Origin: Haemonchus contortus
Taxonomy: Eukaryota > Nematoda > Chromadorea > Rhabditida > Trichostrongylidae
DNA: 64,000 nt
Assembly (NCBI GenBank): GCA_000469685.2
Contig: LS997567.1
Span: forward strand, 20,370,108-20,434,107
Reading direction: 5' to 3'
Within the stretch, counting starts at the first letter, position 1, and each line of letters begins with the position of its first letter. Of the stretch, positions 37,515 to 52,500 are shown one piece after another. Below the pieces are notes generated by a model that saw only the letters and a list, made by a program, of their open reading frames with translations, ran no database searches and had not been told where the DNA came from. Both the position numbers and the translations under genes were made by a program.

Positions 37515-40500
37515 GTACCTGAAGGAGCGTATTAAATAGTATTTAAAAATCCAACCTGAGGGAGCCCCCAATACGGCAGCGTTGGGTAGGACCGCTCGGG
37601 AGAGGCTGCTAAAATCTCAGGGCCAAAACAGGCTGCCCAAAAGGAGAAGGACTAAGATGGCGATCTGTACTTTCAACGCACGGACGCTTGCATCGGAAGC
37701 GTGTATAGAAGACCTGATGATGCAAGCTAGGAAGATCAAGTACGACGTCATCGGACTGACCGGGACGAGAAGGCATCGCCCGCTGCACGCTGTATTTGAG
37801 ACTGGAGAAGAACTGTTCCTTGGAACATGCGACAGTAAAGGCGTCGGCGGCGTAGGTGTCCTCGTCAACACGCACTTGGCCATGAGCATTCGTACGAAAG
37901 CTTAACAACCCGAATCGGACGTTTGCGATTAAGAAGATGTGGCTCAACCCCAGCTCTAACCATCTTCGTTGCTTACGCACCAACATCGAGCTACGAAGAA
38001 GAGGAGTTGGAAGCGTTTTATATGGATCTGGAGAGGCTCTACAGAGAAGACCACACTTTCTTCAAGGTCATCGTCGGTGACTTTAACGCCAAGATTGGCC
38101 CCAGAAGAACGGCTGAAGAGCTTCACATCGGGACTCACGGAGTGGAATGGAATGAGCAGGGTGAAAGGCTGTCCGAGTCTATCATGACGACCCACACCAT
38201 CCATGGTAACTCGCAGTTCCAGAAGCCCTCTAATTCAAGATGGACATGGGAGTCACCTGGTGGACAGTTCCATGATGAAATAGACCACATCATCTTCAAT
38301 CGGAGATTTTGCCTGACCGACGTCGCTGTTGTTCCGAAGTTCTACACGGGATCGGACCATCGCCTCCTCCGCGCTAGATTCTGCTTCTCAGTGCGTGGGG
38401 AGAGAGCTATGAAGTTTCGGAAACGAAGCCCCAAGACCTCCATAAACTGGGACCACTTCGCTTCCCTTGCGAGCAAATGGGAAGATTCCGTTATCGACAA
38501 CATCGATGATGAGTACAACCGGCTCGTCGAACATCTTCACGATAGCGCTAGAAAAGCTGAGAGTCCACAAGTAGCCAAGAGACGACTCTCTTCGAGGACT
38601 CTCGAGCTGATACGCCAGCGTGCAATCGCCCGAGCAACAGGCAATTATCAACAAACGTCCGAACTTGCGAAGCTATGCAGAGAAGCGATAAAGGAAGATC
38701 TGAAAGAGAGAAGAGCAGCAGTCATGGACGAAGCCGCCGAGGTCGGAAGGAGCATTCGCAAAGCCCGACGGAGCTTCGCCAACTACAAGACCAAGATGAC
38801 CTCCCTTCGTCGTCCTGACGGAACCGTTATTGCATCCCGGAGGGCAATGGAGAAGGTCATCTACGACTTCTACTCGGATCTCTTCGACAGCCACGTCTAC
38901 CTGCCAACTCACCATCTTAGGCAAGACGAATATATCGCTCCTTCGGTTCTCCCTTCCGAAATACGACATGCCATCAAGTCGATGAAGAACTGTACAGCGC
39001 CCGGATAGGATCAAACCAGAACATCTGAAGAGTATACCACAAGTCATCATCAAAACTCTGGCTAGGCTCTTCACGCGGTACCTGTCGGAATGCAAAGTAC
39101 CCACGTCGTGGAAAACTAGCAAGACTGTGTTGCTGTACAAAAAGGGAGATCCAGACGATATTGGCAATTATCGCCCAATCTGCCTGCTGTCCGTAATCTA
39201 CAAGCTCTTCACTCGTGTCATCCTAAACAGGATTGGCAGAATATTAGATGAAGGACAGCCATGCGAGCAAGCAGGGTTTCGGAGAGGGTTCAGTACAATC
39301 GATCATATCCACACCCTAACAAGGCTCATTGAAGTATCGCGAGAGTACAAAATGCCGCTATGTCTTACGTTCATCGATTTGAAGAAAGCCTTTGACACTG
39401 TCGAGACAGAAGCGGTAATCGAAGCCCTGGGCAACCAGGGTGTTCCTACTCAATATATATAAGGATGCTTCGTGAGCTCTACGACAACTTTACGACCAGG
39501 ATTTCACCATTCTACAAGGAAGTCATTGTCAAAGTGAAGAGAGGTGTCCGGCAAGGCGATACCATATCGCCCAAACTTTTCAGTGCCGCTCTCGAGAATA
39601 TCATGCGTCATTTGGAATGGGAAGGCTTGGGAGTGAAGGTCGACGGCCGCTATCTACATCACCTCCGCTTTGCAGACGACATCGTTCTCATAACACCGAA
39701 CATCGAGCAGGCGGAACGAATGCTGGCCGAGTTTGACAATGCTTGTGGAAAGATCGGATTGAGACTGAACTTAACGAAGACGATGTTCATGAAAAACGGT
39801 TTGGTACCTGGTGCTCCCTTCACGCTAAACGGAAAGAATATCTCCGAATGCTCTAGCTATGTGTATCCAGGTTGGGAAGTCAACATGATGAACGACCTAG
39901 CTCCGGAGCTCTGCAGAAGGAAACGCGCTGCGTGGGGAGCATTCAAGAATATCGAGGGAGTAGTGAAGAAGACAAAGAACATCCGGCTCCGCGCTCACCT
40001 TTTCGACACTGCTGTTCTTCCTGCTTTGACGTACGCCTCAGAGACTTGGACTTTACGAAAGTAGGATGAGCATGCTGTCAGCGTTACTCAACGCGCTTTG
40101 GAAAGGACGATGCTCGGAATTTCCCTATACACGCAAGTGCAGAAGGGAATCCGGAGTTCCGAGCTCCGTCAACGAACGAAGATCAGGGATGCCGTTGACC
40201 ACGCCAAGAAATCGAAGATCAGGTGGGCCGGACACGTTATGCGATATAGTGATGACCGTTGGACCAGGGCGGTTACTGACTGGATCCCTCGGGACATCAA
40301 ACGAACTCCAGGAAGGCCGCCAACGAGATGGTCAGACTTCTTCACGAAAGCTCTGAACGAAAGGAATGTTGATCTTCGTGTCCCTGGAGCGATTCATTGG
40401 ACCACTCTGGCTCGTAACAGGGACGAATGGAGACGTTACTGGCGCCCGCTCGAGGAAATCGACGATCAACGGGACGACAGGTGATACAGGTGATTTAATA

Positions 40501-43500
40501 CGCTGGTGTGCAAAACTTAGGGACGAAAGCAACTTTCGATCACTGAACCTCTGCCAGACGACAGAGCTCGAAGAAATTTATGCCGTACCAAAAGAGGAAC
40601 ATTACTGTGTTGTACAGGAAGTAACTGGCAGAAAGTCGAAATAGGACTAGCAAATAAGGGATTTTTATTTAAAGGTACCGATGACACAGTTCCTCATAAC
40701 TTATCCTGGTATTTCGAAAAAAGCGACGCGGTTCCTAGTAGGGTGTGTGATCGCCACGGACAGCAGTAAATGCTCTGCAACGCGATACCATAGTTTTCAC
40801 GAGGTTGAACTGAGTTATTGTGGTAGAACATTCCACTCCTTATCAGCGCAATTGAGAATTGCTGGATGGTCAGTGGTGCATTCGGACGTGCTGTAATGCC
40901 TCTACCCGGTGCATCGTACACGTGCTCCATGGGACTCAGGTTCGGGGGAACGTACAGGCCACTCCATTCGCTGGAAAACCTCTTGTGTAAAGAGCTCTTC
41001 CACCTGAGATGTTCGATGCGGTCACGCACTGTTATCCATAAAAATGAATTCAGGGCTCATTGCAGCCCTGAAAAGATACACATCAGGGAGAGGTTCCTTT
41101 TCACAGTAACGCCGACTGTGATTGGTGCCACGCTCAAAAATCTGGAGGTCAGTAAGGTTGCAGCATGATGCCTCCCCATACCATAACACCTCGACCACCA
41201 GAACGATAAAGTTAAACAACGTTTCTGAGAGAAGTGCGTATCCCCAGTTCTGGCCATGAGGGTGCGTCCAGGATCACTGCTCAGACTGGATCTGCTCCCA
41301 TCCGAAAAAAGCAAACGGCCTCATTTCCCATCGTTCCGTTCGCTATGCTCCTGACACTACTCTAAACCGTCTCGCCGATTCGCGAGGGTCAAAGGAACCC
41401 TACGTAGTGGTCGTCGGGTGAAGAGACCACCACCGTGCAGTCGTGATGGCATTGTAGTGTGTGGGATGGCTTGCTTCGAAATCCTGTTAAATGACATTGC
41501 ATTCAAAAAGCTGACTGACGTGGATCTCTTCTTGCCTATTGCTCAATGTAGTGGTCTTACCTTAGAGTAGTTGTTCTTGGCCGACTACCTCCTCTCATTC
41601 GCGCAGCAGTATAAGAGGTTCGGAATGCCCCCCCTGCACGTGAAACAACCCTGTGAGCGATATTAGGTTCCTGAGCTGCGCTCGTCATGGTTAGACACTT
41701 TTCGAGTTTCTCGATGATCCTTCCTCGTGCCAGGTCATCCAGACGATGTCTGCGGGATATGATGTATAGAAGGATAACACCACAGTACTTGGTAGCTACT
41801 GGCTGATTGACAAAAATTTTTTTTCGTACTTAACAGCTGCCTCGATTTGTGCGGGTAGCCATATTTCTCGCTTTATTTGACCTATTCCTCCACCAAGGGA
41901 TGTCCAACTTCCTGTGCATAATCGTCATAGATCTAGCAATATAGTCTCACACTTTCATTTATTTCCACTCTGTCCCCAATGTTTTATGTTACATTATCCA
42001 TCTAGTCCCTAAGTTTTGCACACCAGTATATTACTGTTATTATTGATTATAGTTATTAATCGTAGTTGGTAATAATAATAATAATCATTGATGATTAATA
42101 CTATAACTTACTATTAGTTTTTTTTATCATTAATAGTAATAATTATTATTGATTATTACTGTTAGGTATTATTATCATTAATTATTATAAGTTACAATTG
42201 TGATTACTATTGGTTATTATTATCATTAATTATTATTATTACTCATTATTATTATCATTTGTTATTCTCACTAGTAATTGTTATTATGAATAATAATTAC
42301 TATTTATGATTTCAATTTTTTTCTTAATAATTATTACAATTAATAATTATCAGTGGTGATTGTTTTTATTGATTGTTGTCGAAATTAATAATTATTATAA
42401 TAATTATTATATTAATAAATATTTTTCTTAGTAATAATAGTGATAATAATAATCATCGTTATTAATTATTATCATATTTGTTATTGGTTATTATTATTCG
42501 ATATAATTATCGATTATTATTTTTTATTAATTTTTTTTATTTATTACCATGAACAATGATATTTGTTATTATCCCTTTGACGACAATGGCACCCACCGAT
42601 GCCACTATGACTGGCGCATAGGGCAATGGCACCCAATGTTGGATGCCACCATGATTTTTTGTTTGTTTGCACGACCAAAAATTATTCGGTATTTTCACAC
42701 TTGTTAACAAGCTAAATAGTATTTAAATTCAACTTGGTCCATACGAATGTTTTATAAAGGCTTGTTTAGTACAGACATACATATATAGCTAATAGAGTAC
42801 TTCCGAAAAAACCTTTCTTCTTCTGCAAGATTTTTGTGCATCCTGGAAGCATTAAAAACAATAGAGGCCTCATTTGAGGTCATGTGACTGCGCGCCAGTC
42901 TCAGCATTGGCGACGCAAATGTTGAATAGATCCCAAGGGTCTTTAATGTTATATCAACTCCTACTACTCACATTATTCTACATTGCTTCAAAGCCGAAAC
43001 ACCTTCTCTAGGCTTCAGTTATAGTGGAAATATAGAAACTTGGTCTTCCCTTTCAAGGTATTGTTAAATTCAGTAAGTCGGAAAAGATTTCTCCTGGGAC
43101 AATGATACCCATCGGTGAGCGCTAGTCGCGCATGACAGAAGGCGTGGTCCCATGAACGCATTACGTCGAAAACACGTTATCATCAAAGGGTCGATTATTC
43201 TTATTATTATTGCTTATTATTATTATTAAATTTTCATTTGCTATTAATTGTTGTTATTAATTAATATTATTGATTATTACTACTATTGATTATTATTACT
43301 ATCAATTATTATTGATATCAATAACAGTCATTGTTATTATTATCCCTAACTACTTATTATTATTATTAATTATTACTAGTAATTATCAATCAGTATTACT
43401 AATAATAGTAATTATTAGTGATAATATTTGTTTTTACTAATTATTTTTTACTAATAATTGTTATGATTAATTATCATTATTAATTATCATTAGCAATGAT

Positions 43501-46500
43501 AATTATTATTGATTATTATTACTGATGATAACTATTATTATTATCTCGTTATGTAATCCGCTAAGTGTTTCTGTTGGTATATCTGTGTGTGTAAGTATGT
43601 ATGTGTGTCTGGAAGTTTATACTTCTTATTCCTGTGAACCTGGAGCGTTCAAATTTCGTAAGAGTACTGGTGGCAGGATGGGAACACGGGTGTGGTGCGA
43701 TTCACGCACCAATATAATGAGGTCATCGGACAAAACGCGCTAAAACATCATTCCTACCATCATAACGGAAGAAATAAGAACTTATAAGTAGAATAAGTAA
43801 AGAAATGACCAACTATGCACGTTTACAGAAGGATTGTGTTTTCTACTACCAAAAAATTCGAAGGCATTCTTATTTTGAACGTTTGATAAGTAATTTGTTG
43901 ACCTATGAGGTGAATTCTCAATCTCGAAAGGGCTTTTTTGCCATAGTAAAGAGATTTGCTCTATTTATGGTGAAACCGTGGACTACTGCAAATTTATTTG
44001 GTCCAGCTCAACAGAAAAATACTGAAACTATGCCGCGTGCGCGAAGAGCTCTAATGGGGTCACGCGTGAATCGCGCGCCCCCCCCCCCCCATGGAAACAC
44101 TTATGGTGGGTCTCACGACCGGACTCCACCCGCAGTGAGCGGGGTTGGGGGAGATACTTGCAACTCCTGTTCCCGTGCGCCTAGAGGGCTCAAATTTATT
44201 AGGGAGACATGGAGGAGGATTGGCAGGATGAAAACACTAATGGTAGGTGGCAGGACCCGACTCCGGGCGGAGCGTGCGTGAAAATTGGCAGTTCGGAATT
44301 GAGACAATCAAATTTGCTAAGAACAGGGGCGGCAGTATTGGAATGCTGATGCGAGGTGGTATGACTTGACTCCGCCCTCAGAAGGCGGTGCGTGTGCGGG
44401 AATTGCTAATTTTACGTTGGGGCGTCCAGAATTGGAACGAGTGCAGGTGGCAAATAAAGACCCATGGTAGGCAGTAGAAGGTAACTGAGCTAGATCCAGC
44501 GAGCGGAGCCATGAGGGTGGTGTGGGGGGGGGGGGAGAGATGGAATAAGCAGGGGTGAAATGAGCGTACTTTGGGTGAAAACACGCAGTCATGTTGGAAG
44601 AATAGGGAGTGAACACAATCTACAGATCTACAAGGCTCAGTGAAATGCAGTAGAATATCTTCCCTATAATAGAACGCTAACTTTGTGTGTCTGTTTATGT
44701 GTCGGTTTGTGTGTTAGTCCGCAATACGTAAGTCACGTATTCACAGTGGGGGGCGAGAAGGGTTACATGACCGCGGAGAGGAATGTGTTACAAATTTAGG
44801 TCCTCTGGTACTGTTTATACAGTTCCCTCAAGGTAGCATCTGTATACGAAACACGAAGAATTTGTTGTCTATGCTGTTCTTGAATAATGTATCGATGTGG
44901 ACATGTGAATGATTATAATGTAACACTTTATAATCATTCATTAATAGAGTCCAAGTCCGCATAGCGCGTGCGGTTAACGAATGTGGCGTACCAAGTTCCT
45001 TATTGTGGTTCAACTCGTTTGATTCGCTAAAAGCTTGCACTTTTGGAACATAGACATAGTCAGTACACAGAACAAATACTTCACATCAGAAATTCGCTCA
45101 ACTCAAGATGGTGCCAGTTTTGTTGGCTCGCACGATCTTACGATGAGACAAGCTGGCTTGAAATTTGGTTGAGCCTTGTGAACACATTGCATACCGAGTG
45201 CATCACATGGTGATGCACGCATATACTTGCTCGCGTGGCCACGTGCATCACATGGTGATACACAAAATTCACACTCAAATTTCTACTTTCTTTAAGAAGC
45301 AATACTGGTCAACATTTGCAAAAATATGTTTTCGAACATGCTGAACAACATATCTGCTTGGGACTCCAACAACTTAGAAAACATGGAGCGTCCATACATC
45401 ATAATATTAATCACACCATAATACTAACAAGTTTTATTGTAACATTTCTGCTGTACTCTTGTGAACTAATTACAATAATCATTGTACTAATCAAGCTAAT
45501 ACAACCGGACATATGTGATAGGAATGGAACTTGCAAACGCTCCGCTAATAATTTTGGTAATTGGACTAGAGATCGTAAAGTGCAACTGTGAAATTGAGAA
45601 CTCGTGAACTAGGCAGTTGTGCTGGAATTCAAGAACATGGCTCATAATGACAGTGAAAACTCATAAAATGAAAGTGATAGCAAATTAGCGGCTACTAGTC
45701 TTCACGTTGAATCAAGAGGTATGAATGACTCATAATTTTTGATAAGACAAAATCCAATAACCTTCTGTTGGAATGTGATAACAAATGAGAAGGAATAACA
45801 GCTAACATCCCAATTGTTATCGCAAGATTTAGCGCTAAAGGTAAGAAGTGTGAGTGTGAGTGTGAGGTACAAGGAATTAAAAGAATCGCCGAGAAGGTGT
45901 AAGCTGACCAACAAAATATCTCTTGAATTACAGAGTGTTAGACAGATATGTTGTTCTCCATATGCAAAACATTGTTGAATAAATCGGATTCTAGTAGTAG
46001 AGAATTCGCAATGTTAGAAAAAACCGTTCCGTGTGGCAAAGTGCATCACATGGTGACGCACGCCGCGAGCCGAAAAAAAGCGCTTGGCCACGCGCGAGGG
46101 AAAATCGCAGAGGGTACGGCCAGTACGGTACGCAACGTACTAATCGCATCTAGCTCAACCACGACAGTCTGGTTATACACATTCGATTTCGAGACATGTG
46201 CAAGTTTATTCGAATTTATGAAATCGAAAACATGAGCGGAAGGCTTCGTTGTGATTTCGGGGTGTCTCCGACGATCCAACGATTGTCGCTTATTATAGGA
46301 GTTGTGCTCGGCTCTCTCTCGTTTGAAGTGGCTATAGATTTCATGAAATCGCCAATCCGTCATTGAAGAAGTTGAAATGTAATCTTCTGAATACACTGCT
46401 AGTTCTCATATATCAAACTCAGAAGATATTCATTGTACAGCCCTGTAGCAAGTTGTCACCTTGATTGGGAGGAATTTTGCTTGTGACTCCCTTAATGTTA

Positions 46501-49500
46501 GGTTGAGTAAGAAGTTTTGACAGATTTTTCATCTCTATTACAAAACTCTTTATTTTCATTAGAAGAGGGTTATGAGTTCCATGTGATCATCGAATTCTCT
46601 ATCGTAAAGGTGATGTTTCACAGCAAGAAGCAAATGGTAGTTGGACGAAGCAGGACCTGATAAATAAGTAGAATGAGACAGCACTTCCCATCCAAGTTCG
46701 GCATATTTCTGACGAGACAATTACGCAACATGTGGACGAGCGCTGTCGTGAAGGAGAAAAAGATTGTCTCGCTGCGGACTTTTCCTTCGAATGACGTCGG
46801 CCAAACTCCGTAGCTGAGAAGCGTTAATATTGTTAGCCAGAATGGAACTTCTAGGAGGTAATTCAAACCAGAGCATTCCCTGAGATTCCCAGCAAACAAC
46901 ACGACAGAGTTTTTCTTCGGATGTAGTCGACTTTCCTGCTGTTTTGAAGAAGCATCGTCACGAGGCGCCCATGGGTTGATATACGATGTCTCGTCTGAGT
47001 GTACCACTGATATCTGCGACAGCCGTCGATGGGCTATAGTCTTACAGGAATTCATAATAGACGATAGCTCTTGATCAGCTTCGGTAGAGAGTTGAAGTTT
47101 GAAGTCATAATTGCGAAATACTTACAAAGGCATGCTTACATATCCCCTTACAGGTACAGGTTCGGGAACGGTCTACCATAAACTATTACGGAGTTCTCCC
47201 GAGTGGCTACAGAAGAATCTAGAAAGGGATGAAATGTCTATCAAAACTCTTTACTCAACCTGATAACGTTGAGGGCCCTTTATCACGTCGGAAGTTGAGT
47301 TGCCGCCTTCTGACTCGAACGCGCGATTTACGATAAAAACTGTTCCTTACGTTCCCCCCTAATTTTAACCTGTGGCCTCACACTCGCATCGAAAAACGGC
47401 TCAGATAGGGGGTAATAAGGGCCTCAAAAACCGGATTAGTCGACGTACACACCCGGATCATCACGGCGTTGTGGAATCGGTTGAGGTTGCACCACTCGTA
47501 GCGGGACCCATGCCTTGCTTGCATTCAGCTTGCTGTTGTTGCTAGCTATGCCATAGCACGAACAGCTGGAGAGTACAACCGAATATCCCTCCCATGCAAC
47601 TTTCATAGCCACATTGTTGTCTAAGCACTAACTTTGCTACTTTTTTGAAGCCTTATACTTCTTTTGATACCGCGATTTTCGCGTATTCCTTGCCAAGTTT
47701 GCTTTATTCTAGACTATGACTTCCCTTGTTCGTCTGAAACTAGATACCCCAGAATAAGCGTGAACTGTGCTTCTAAACTTAACTTGAGTGATCAAATTAA
47801 AATAGTATTTTGGCTCGAGTCCGGGCGCACGACTGCCCGAACGAGATTTTTTCATATAAGCACTTGTTAAAATTCTTCAGTTTGCAAATCTCACTGGTCA
47901 ACAATTGATTGGAATGACCGAACAACATTTTGTGGAACGAGACCACATTTGGGGCCCGTTGATCTACAGCGAATTCAGAAAGAATCTTGCTGGTAAGTGA
48001 TATTAAAGGAGATTCCATAATCTAAATCGATCTCTTCAGAAGACACTTCTGTGATTGATGAAGTAATGAAGAAATACACGGTTGACGAGGAAACCGAAAC
48101 CGTCACAAATGCTGAACATTCTATGTCGTGCGGAATATTGCGGAGTGATCTTCCTGCGCCATCTCCGTCAAACGTTGTGTCACAATTTCAGTCTCTCACC
48201 GATACTCTCAACCATAGCGTCAATCAAACTTTGAATCACGGCGTTCAACTAGATTCCAACCTGGCTCAGAACCTGCAACAGACCCTCAGTCAATCACTGG
48301 CAACAAGTTTAGCTGCAGGATTGTCAACAGGTAATGTCTAACGGACATGCTTCTCTTTTCGTCTTTTACTCTGGGTTGAGTCTTGCTTGACAGGTTTGAG
48401 TCCAATAAGTCTCGGTCTCGTTCACAACGGTGGAAGTCCCAGTTCACCAGTGATTGCAGCACATTTGCAACAAAAACCTCCTTCGCTTACAAGTGATCCT
48501 TCGACATATTTTGCAAGGAGCGCATCTTCATGCTGCGATTTTGAAGGTTTGATTAATTCAGATTTTTTTATCTTTCAAAGATGGCTAATCGGTCTTCGGT
48601 CCATCCCCATCAATATAGGGAACCTGCTAAAACCTATATGTCTATTACAACTCTGCGATTATTTATAGTGTTATTCAGCCACGTTGTGTATTGCGGATCG
48701 TATCCATTTATGAAGATGGATAATGAACGAAATTTTGGCAACTCAGCTTTGCAAATAAGGCTTCTGGCTTCATTATTGATCTCTCTATTTTCGGGTGTGA
48801 TTCGATATGCGCGTCCGTCGAAACTAGGTCACATCGCAGCCGTCGCAAGCGGTGTGTCCCTCACGACTGCTACCAGATGTCGCAGATGTCAGTAGAGCAT
48901 GCGATTTGCGCTTGTTCTGCGGCAGTCAACTTGAAATGAAAATAAGACGGACTAAAGCAAATGTTCGCTCTAGTGGCACTTGGTGTTTTTGCAATGTCAT
49001 CTCGAGATCATAGTGGGCTGCGCTGCGCGCGATCTGTGCAGAATGACCTAGTTTTCACATACGCGCGAAACGGACGCTTCCCCACTATTTTGTGTGTGTA
49101 CGAGTAATTGTGTATGCGGGCGTGTTTTTGTAGCCATGTGTGTATATGTGTGCATGTATGTGTTACGGGTGTGTGTATGTGGACATGCGTGTATTTGGAC
49201 GTTTATATCTCTGTCTTTATGTGTGTATTTGCGTGTGCATGTGTGCGTGTATGTGAGTCTATGCGTGTGTCAATGTGAGTATGTAGCTGTGTTTGTGTAC
49301 AGGAAATGGAACTTTGTATTGTCATCATGAGTATGACACTACGGAATGTTCAGTGCTGGTGTGCAGAGGATAGTAGAGTTAGCATTTGCATTTTAATGGA
49401 AAATGCAAAAATGTAAAGGGTAGATATTCCTAACTGTAACTAACTGTGATAGTTCGTGGGCGGATTAGATGTAGCGGCAAATGGACTACACTATCGCATG

Positions 49501-52500
49501 CAAAAACGTTTTGCCGTATGTAAGTGCAGTCAGCATGAACAAGAATTCAAATTAGGGGCTTCCCTGGAGAATCATCAGGAAATACTATAAAAGCGTCAAC
49601 TGGTAAACAAGCACGTTCTGCGAAAAGCTTGGCGACGGATCCAAGGAAGTTCGTCCCAGAAGGAAGAGCACTACCTATGCGTCACGTACGCGCTTCATAT
49701 TGTGTGGACAGTTGCGTACTCTATTGAAACTATCTCCAAGCAAGTTTTGAGCACTCGTAACTTTTTTCAAACCTCATTCAGCAGCTTCTGCTCCTATATT
49801 TGTAATTAGCATTCTGAATTCCATCGATATGCTCAGTTCTCCATTCGAAAATTCACGGGAATCTGGAACTTCTTCCCGGTTAGATGTATACATATATGCT
49901 AGGGCAATGTACAAGTTTTTTCCCCGAATTTTTTGTAAATATCTCAATAGCGAAACAACCTGGTGATTAGAAGTATGCACCATCTCCATCCACTACTCGA
50001 CGCCAACGCTCACGGAGCTTGCCGATTCCTTCCTTCCAAAAGAACGGGGCTGGGACTTGAAGAAGTCGTCGAGTGCCCTTCTGACCTCATCCTTTGTTTC
50101 AAACTTTTCCCGTCCAGAGAGCATTGCAGGCGGTTGAACAGGCGGTGGTCGCAAGGACCGAGATCAGGGCTGTAGGGGGGCTGGGCAACAATCAGCCACA
50201 CACACTTCTCTAGCCAGGCCTGGGTCACTTTGCGCTGTGAGGATTGTGGAAGGTTTTCGCATCCGATCCACGAGTACGGTCGACGTCATCTTTCATTTTC
50301 CGCAGCTGGGCAACGTATGTGAAAGCGTCAATCGTCTATCCTTTCTCCCGCAGCTACCAGTGCTCAATGCCTCTTCTGGACCACCAACAGGACAGGAGAT
50401 CCTTCTTGGGGTAAAGATCGACCTTTGGGGTTGTTTCTGGTTGTTCTCCTTTGTCGATCCACTGCCACTTCCTCACAGAGTTATCGTGACTCACTTCTCA
50501 TCTTCCAATAATCATTGAGTTGAGAAAGTAGAGCACCTTCTAGAAAGTGAGGAGAGAAGTAGGTGGCCACCCTCTTCGAGAAGTCGGAAGCGGAGTGTTC
50601 CGGTGGGACCCATCGACCATACTTTGCTACTTCGCCGATGTGTTCCAGTTTACGTACAATCGTTGATAGATTATAGCCGAGCATGGTCGCCCCTTCCCTA
50701 GTGGTTAAGTATGGCTCCTCTTCCACGGTGGAACGTAGTACTTCCAAATCCAACTCCATCGGCCGACCCGATCCCGGAACATCTTCGAGAGAAAAATCTC
50801 CTTCGTAGGATTTGGCGAACAAAGTATTCCATGTGCAGTAAGAGATGTCGTCCTCGCCATATGTTTCCTCTAACTTGGCATGGCCTTTCCTTGCATTCCA
50901 GCCGAAATCATGTGGCAAAACCAGCCTGTGGCGCAGATACATCCTGTACCATAGGTAATTGTTCCCATTGTTGTCAGTATATGCAGGGTGGGTGGGCGAT
51001 GGGAAAAAACACATGCGTCAACCTAAAAGTAATGTTCAAAAGAGCATGCTTCCTGTTTTTTCAGCTATGAATTTTATCTATCTTTGTCGAACTGACCTAG
51101 ATCGGATTAGTTAACATCTGATTTGTTGGATGTTGGAGAAATCAAAGACAGAAAAGTCATCTAACAAAAAGCTTCGTGGAATGATCTGACCTCGCGGAAT
51201 TGAAGTAACTTTTATGAGCTTTGAGTACAGCAGATAAATCAATCGCGCTACAGATAACATTACACACGTCTAAAACTTTGTTGCTTACTGTTAAGAGTTC
51301 CCGCAATTCGGCGACAGTAGTATATGAATAAATTTGTTATTCGACAAGAAGCATCATCCATGCCTTTGTAAATTGAGCGAAATTTTCTTTCTAGCTCTCA
51401 GCTCTTCTTGCTGCCGAAAGTTTTCCTCGCTTCTTGGTGGCATTGATGTAACTAAAGATGTTAAAGGGGAGGATCGAGTATTCATGCAGTTTAGTATGTC
51501 AGTGGGTTTTTACGAAAGGAGGAGGGGGGGGGGGTAGTACAGGATTGTGGTTGCTACAGAGCGTATTGCCCTGAGAATTAGCTACACTATTCCTGTACTG
51601 AACTTGGAACACAACAGACGTGCTTCACTTCTAATCGTTTTCCCACTCGACGCAGTCTCTTTGAAGCCATTGGGCAACCCTTTTCTCGGAGGCGTAATGA
51701 TCAAGTTGTGTGTTATATGGGCCGTTTTTCGACAAGAACACGCCACATATGGTTTTTCAGAGCCACATTAATTTGCATACGTGGAGAGATTCCAAAACTT
51801 CTCATCGTGAACTGCGCCTCTGATGATATTCAAAACAGCCGCCTGACTTGATCGCTTCGTTGAATGATCGTAATCTTGCCGAAAATTTCTGGCTCTGATG
51901 AGGCGCGATACGGTGCGCCAACGTCCTGGTGGAAAACTTAATCATTACTATGCAAAAACCGTAGTTTGTCGACAATAATCTCCAAAAAAAGAGTGTACTC
52001 TTTTCGAAGGACGTGCCATAGACCGTAGCAAATCCTCCATTGTTCAGGATTTTCACTTGTTACTTCGGATTACGACTTGGTACACATCTAATTCTTCCAC
52101 CGCCAAGCTATATATTTTCTCTCGCCTCTCCAGAGAATGTTGTAACTCTGCGAGGAAGTGTATTTTCACAAGTTCGACTGCTACGAAACGCTCTCTCAGC
52201 AGAGGTATAAATTCACATCTTTTATTCCCGCTTTCGTGAATGAAATTGATTCAGTTGTAGGCAAATCAGGTATCATCACGTCTTTTAGTGATGGCTTCTA
52301 TTCCTCACCACCCGACCAATAGGCGCTTTAACTTTTGCCTGTCATTTTAAAAATCGTAGATTCTAAAATGTGAAGATTAGACGGCATATTAGCAGAAAAT
52401 TCATTTTCTCGGTCCATTACAGTGCGGTGACTTGAAATGGCGTCGAATCGTTGCTGGGAGAGTGCTTCAAACAATCGAACTTAAGGCACAGTTCACTATA

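Noticed and set aside
36972..37571. Poly-Leu and poly-Asn open frames
   Set aside because: They come from the (ATT)n repeat at 37141-37512.
45316..45591. Small membrane protein with one hydrophobic segment
   Set aside because: No homology, no splice or promoter context, and it lies within the ETS intron.
33222..47772. A single 14.5-kb element bounded by facing AGGCACAG-type ends
   Set aside because: Host ETS exons, Helitron H7 and other elements lie between; the two ends are more simply remnants of separate MITEs.
48581..48895. Continuation of the ETS coding region
   Set aside because: It is out of phase with the exon ending at 48546, and the phase-matched next exon is at 61288.
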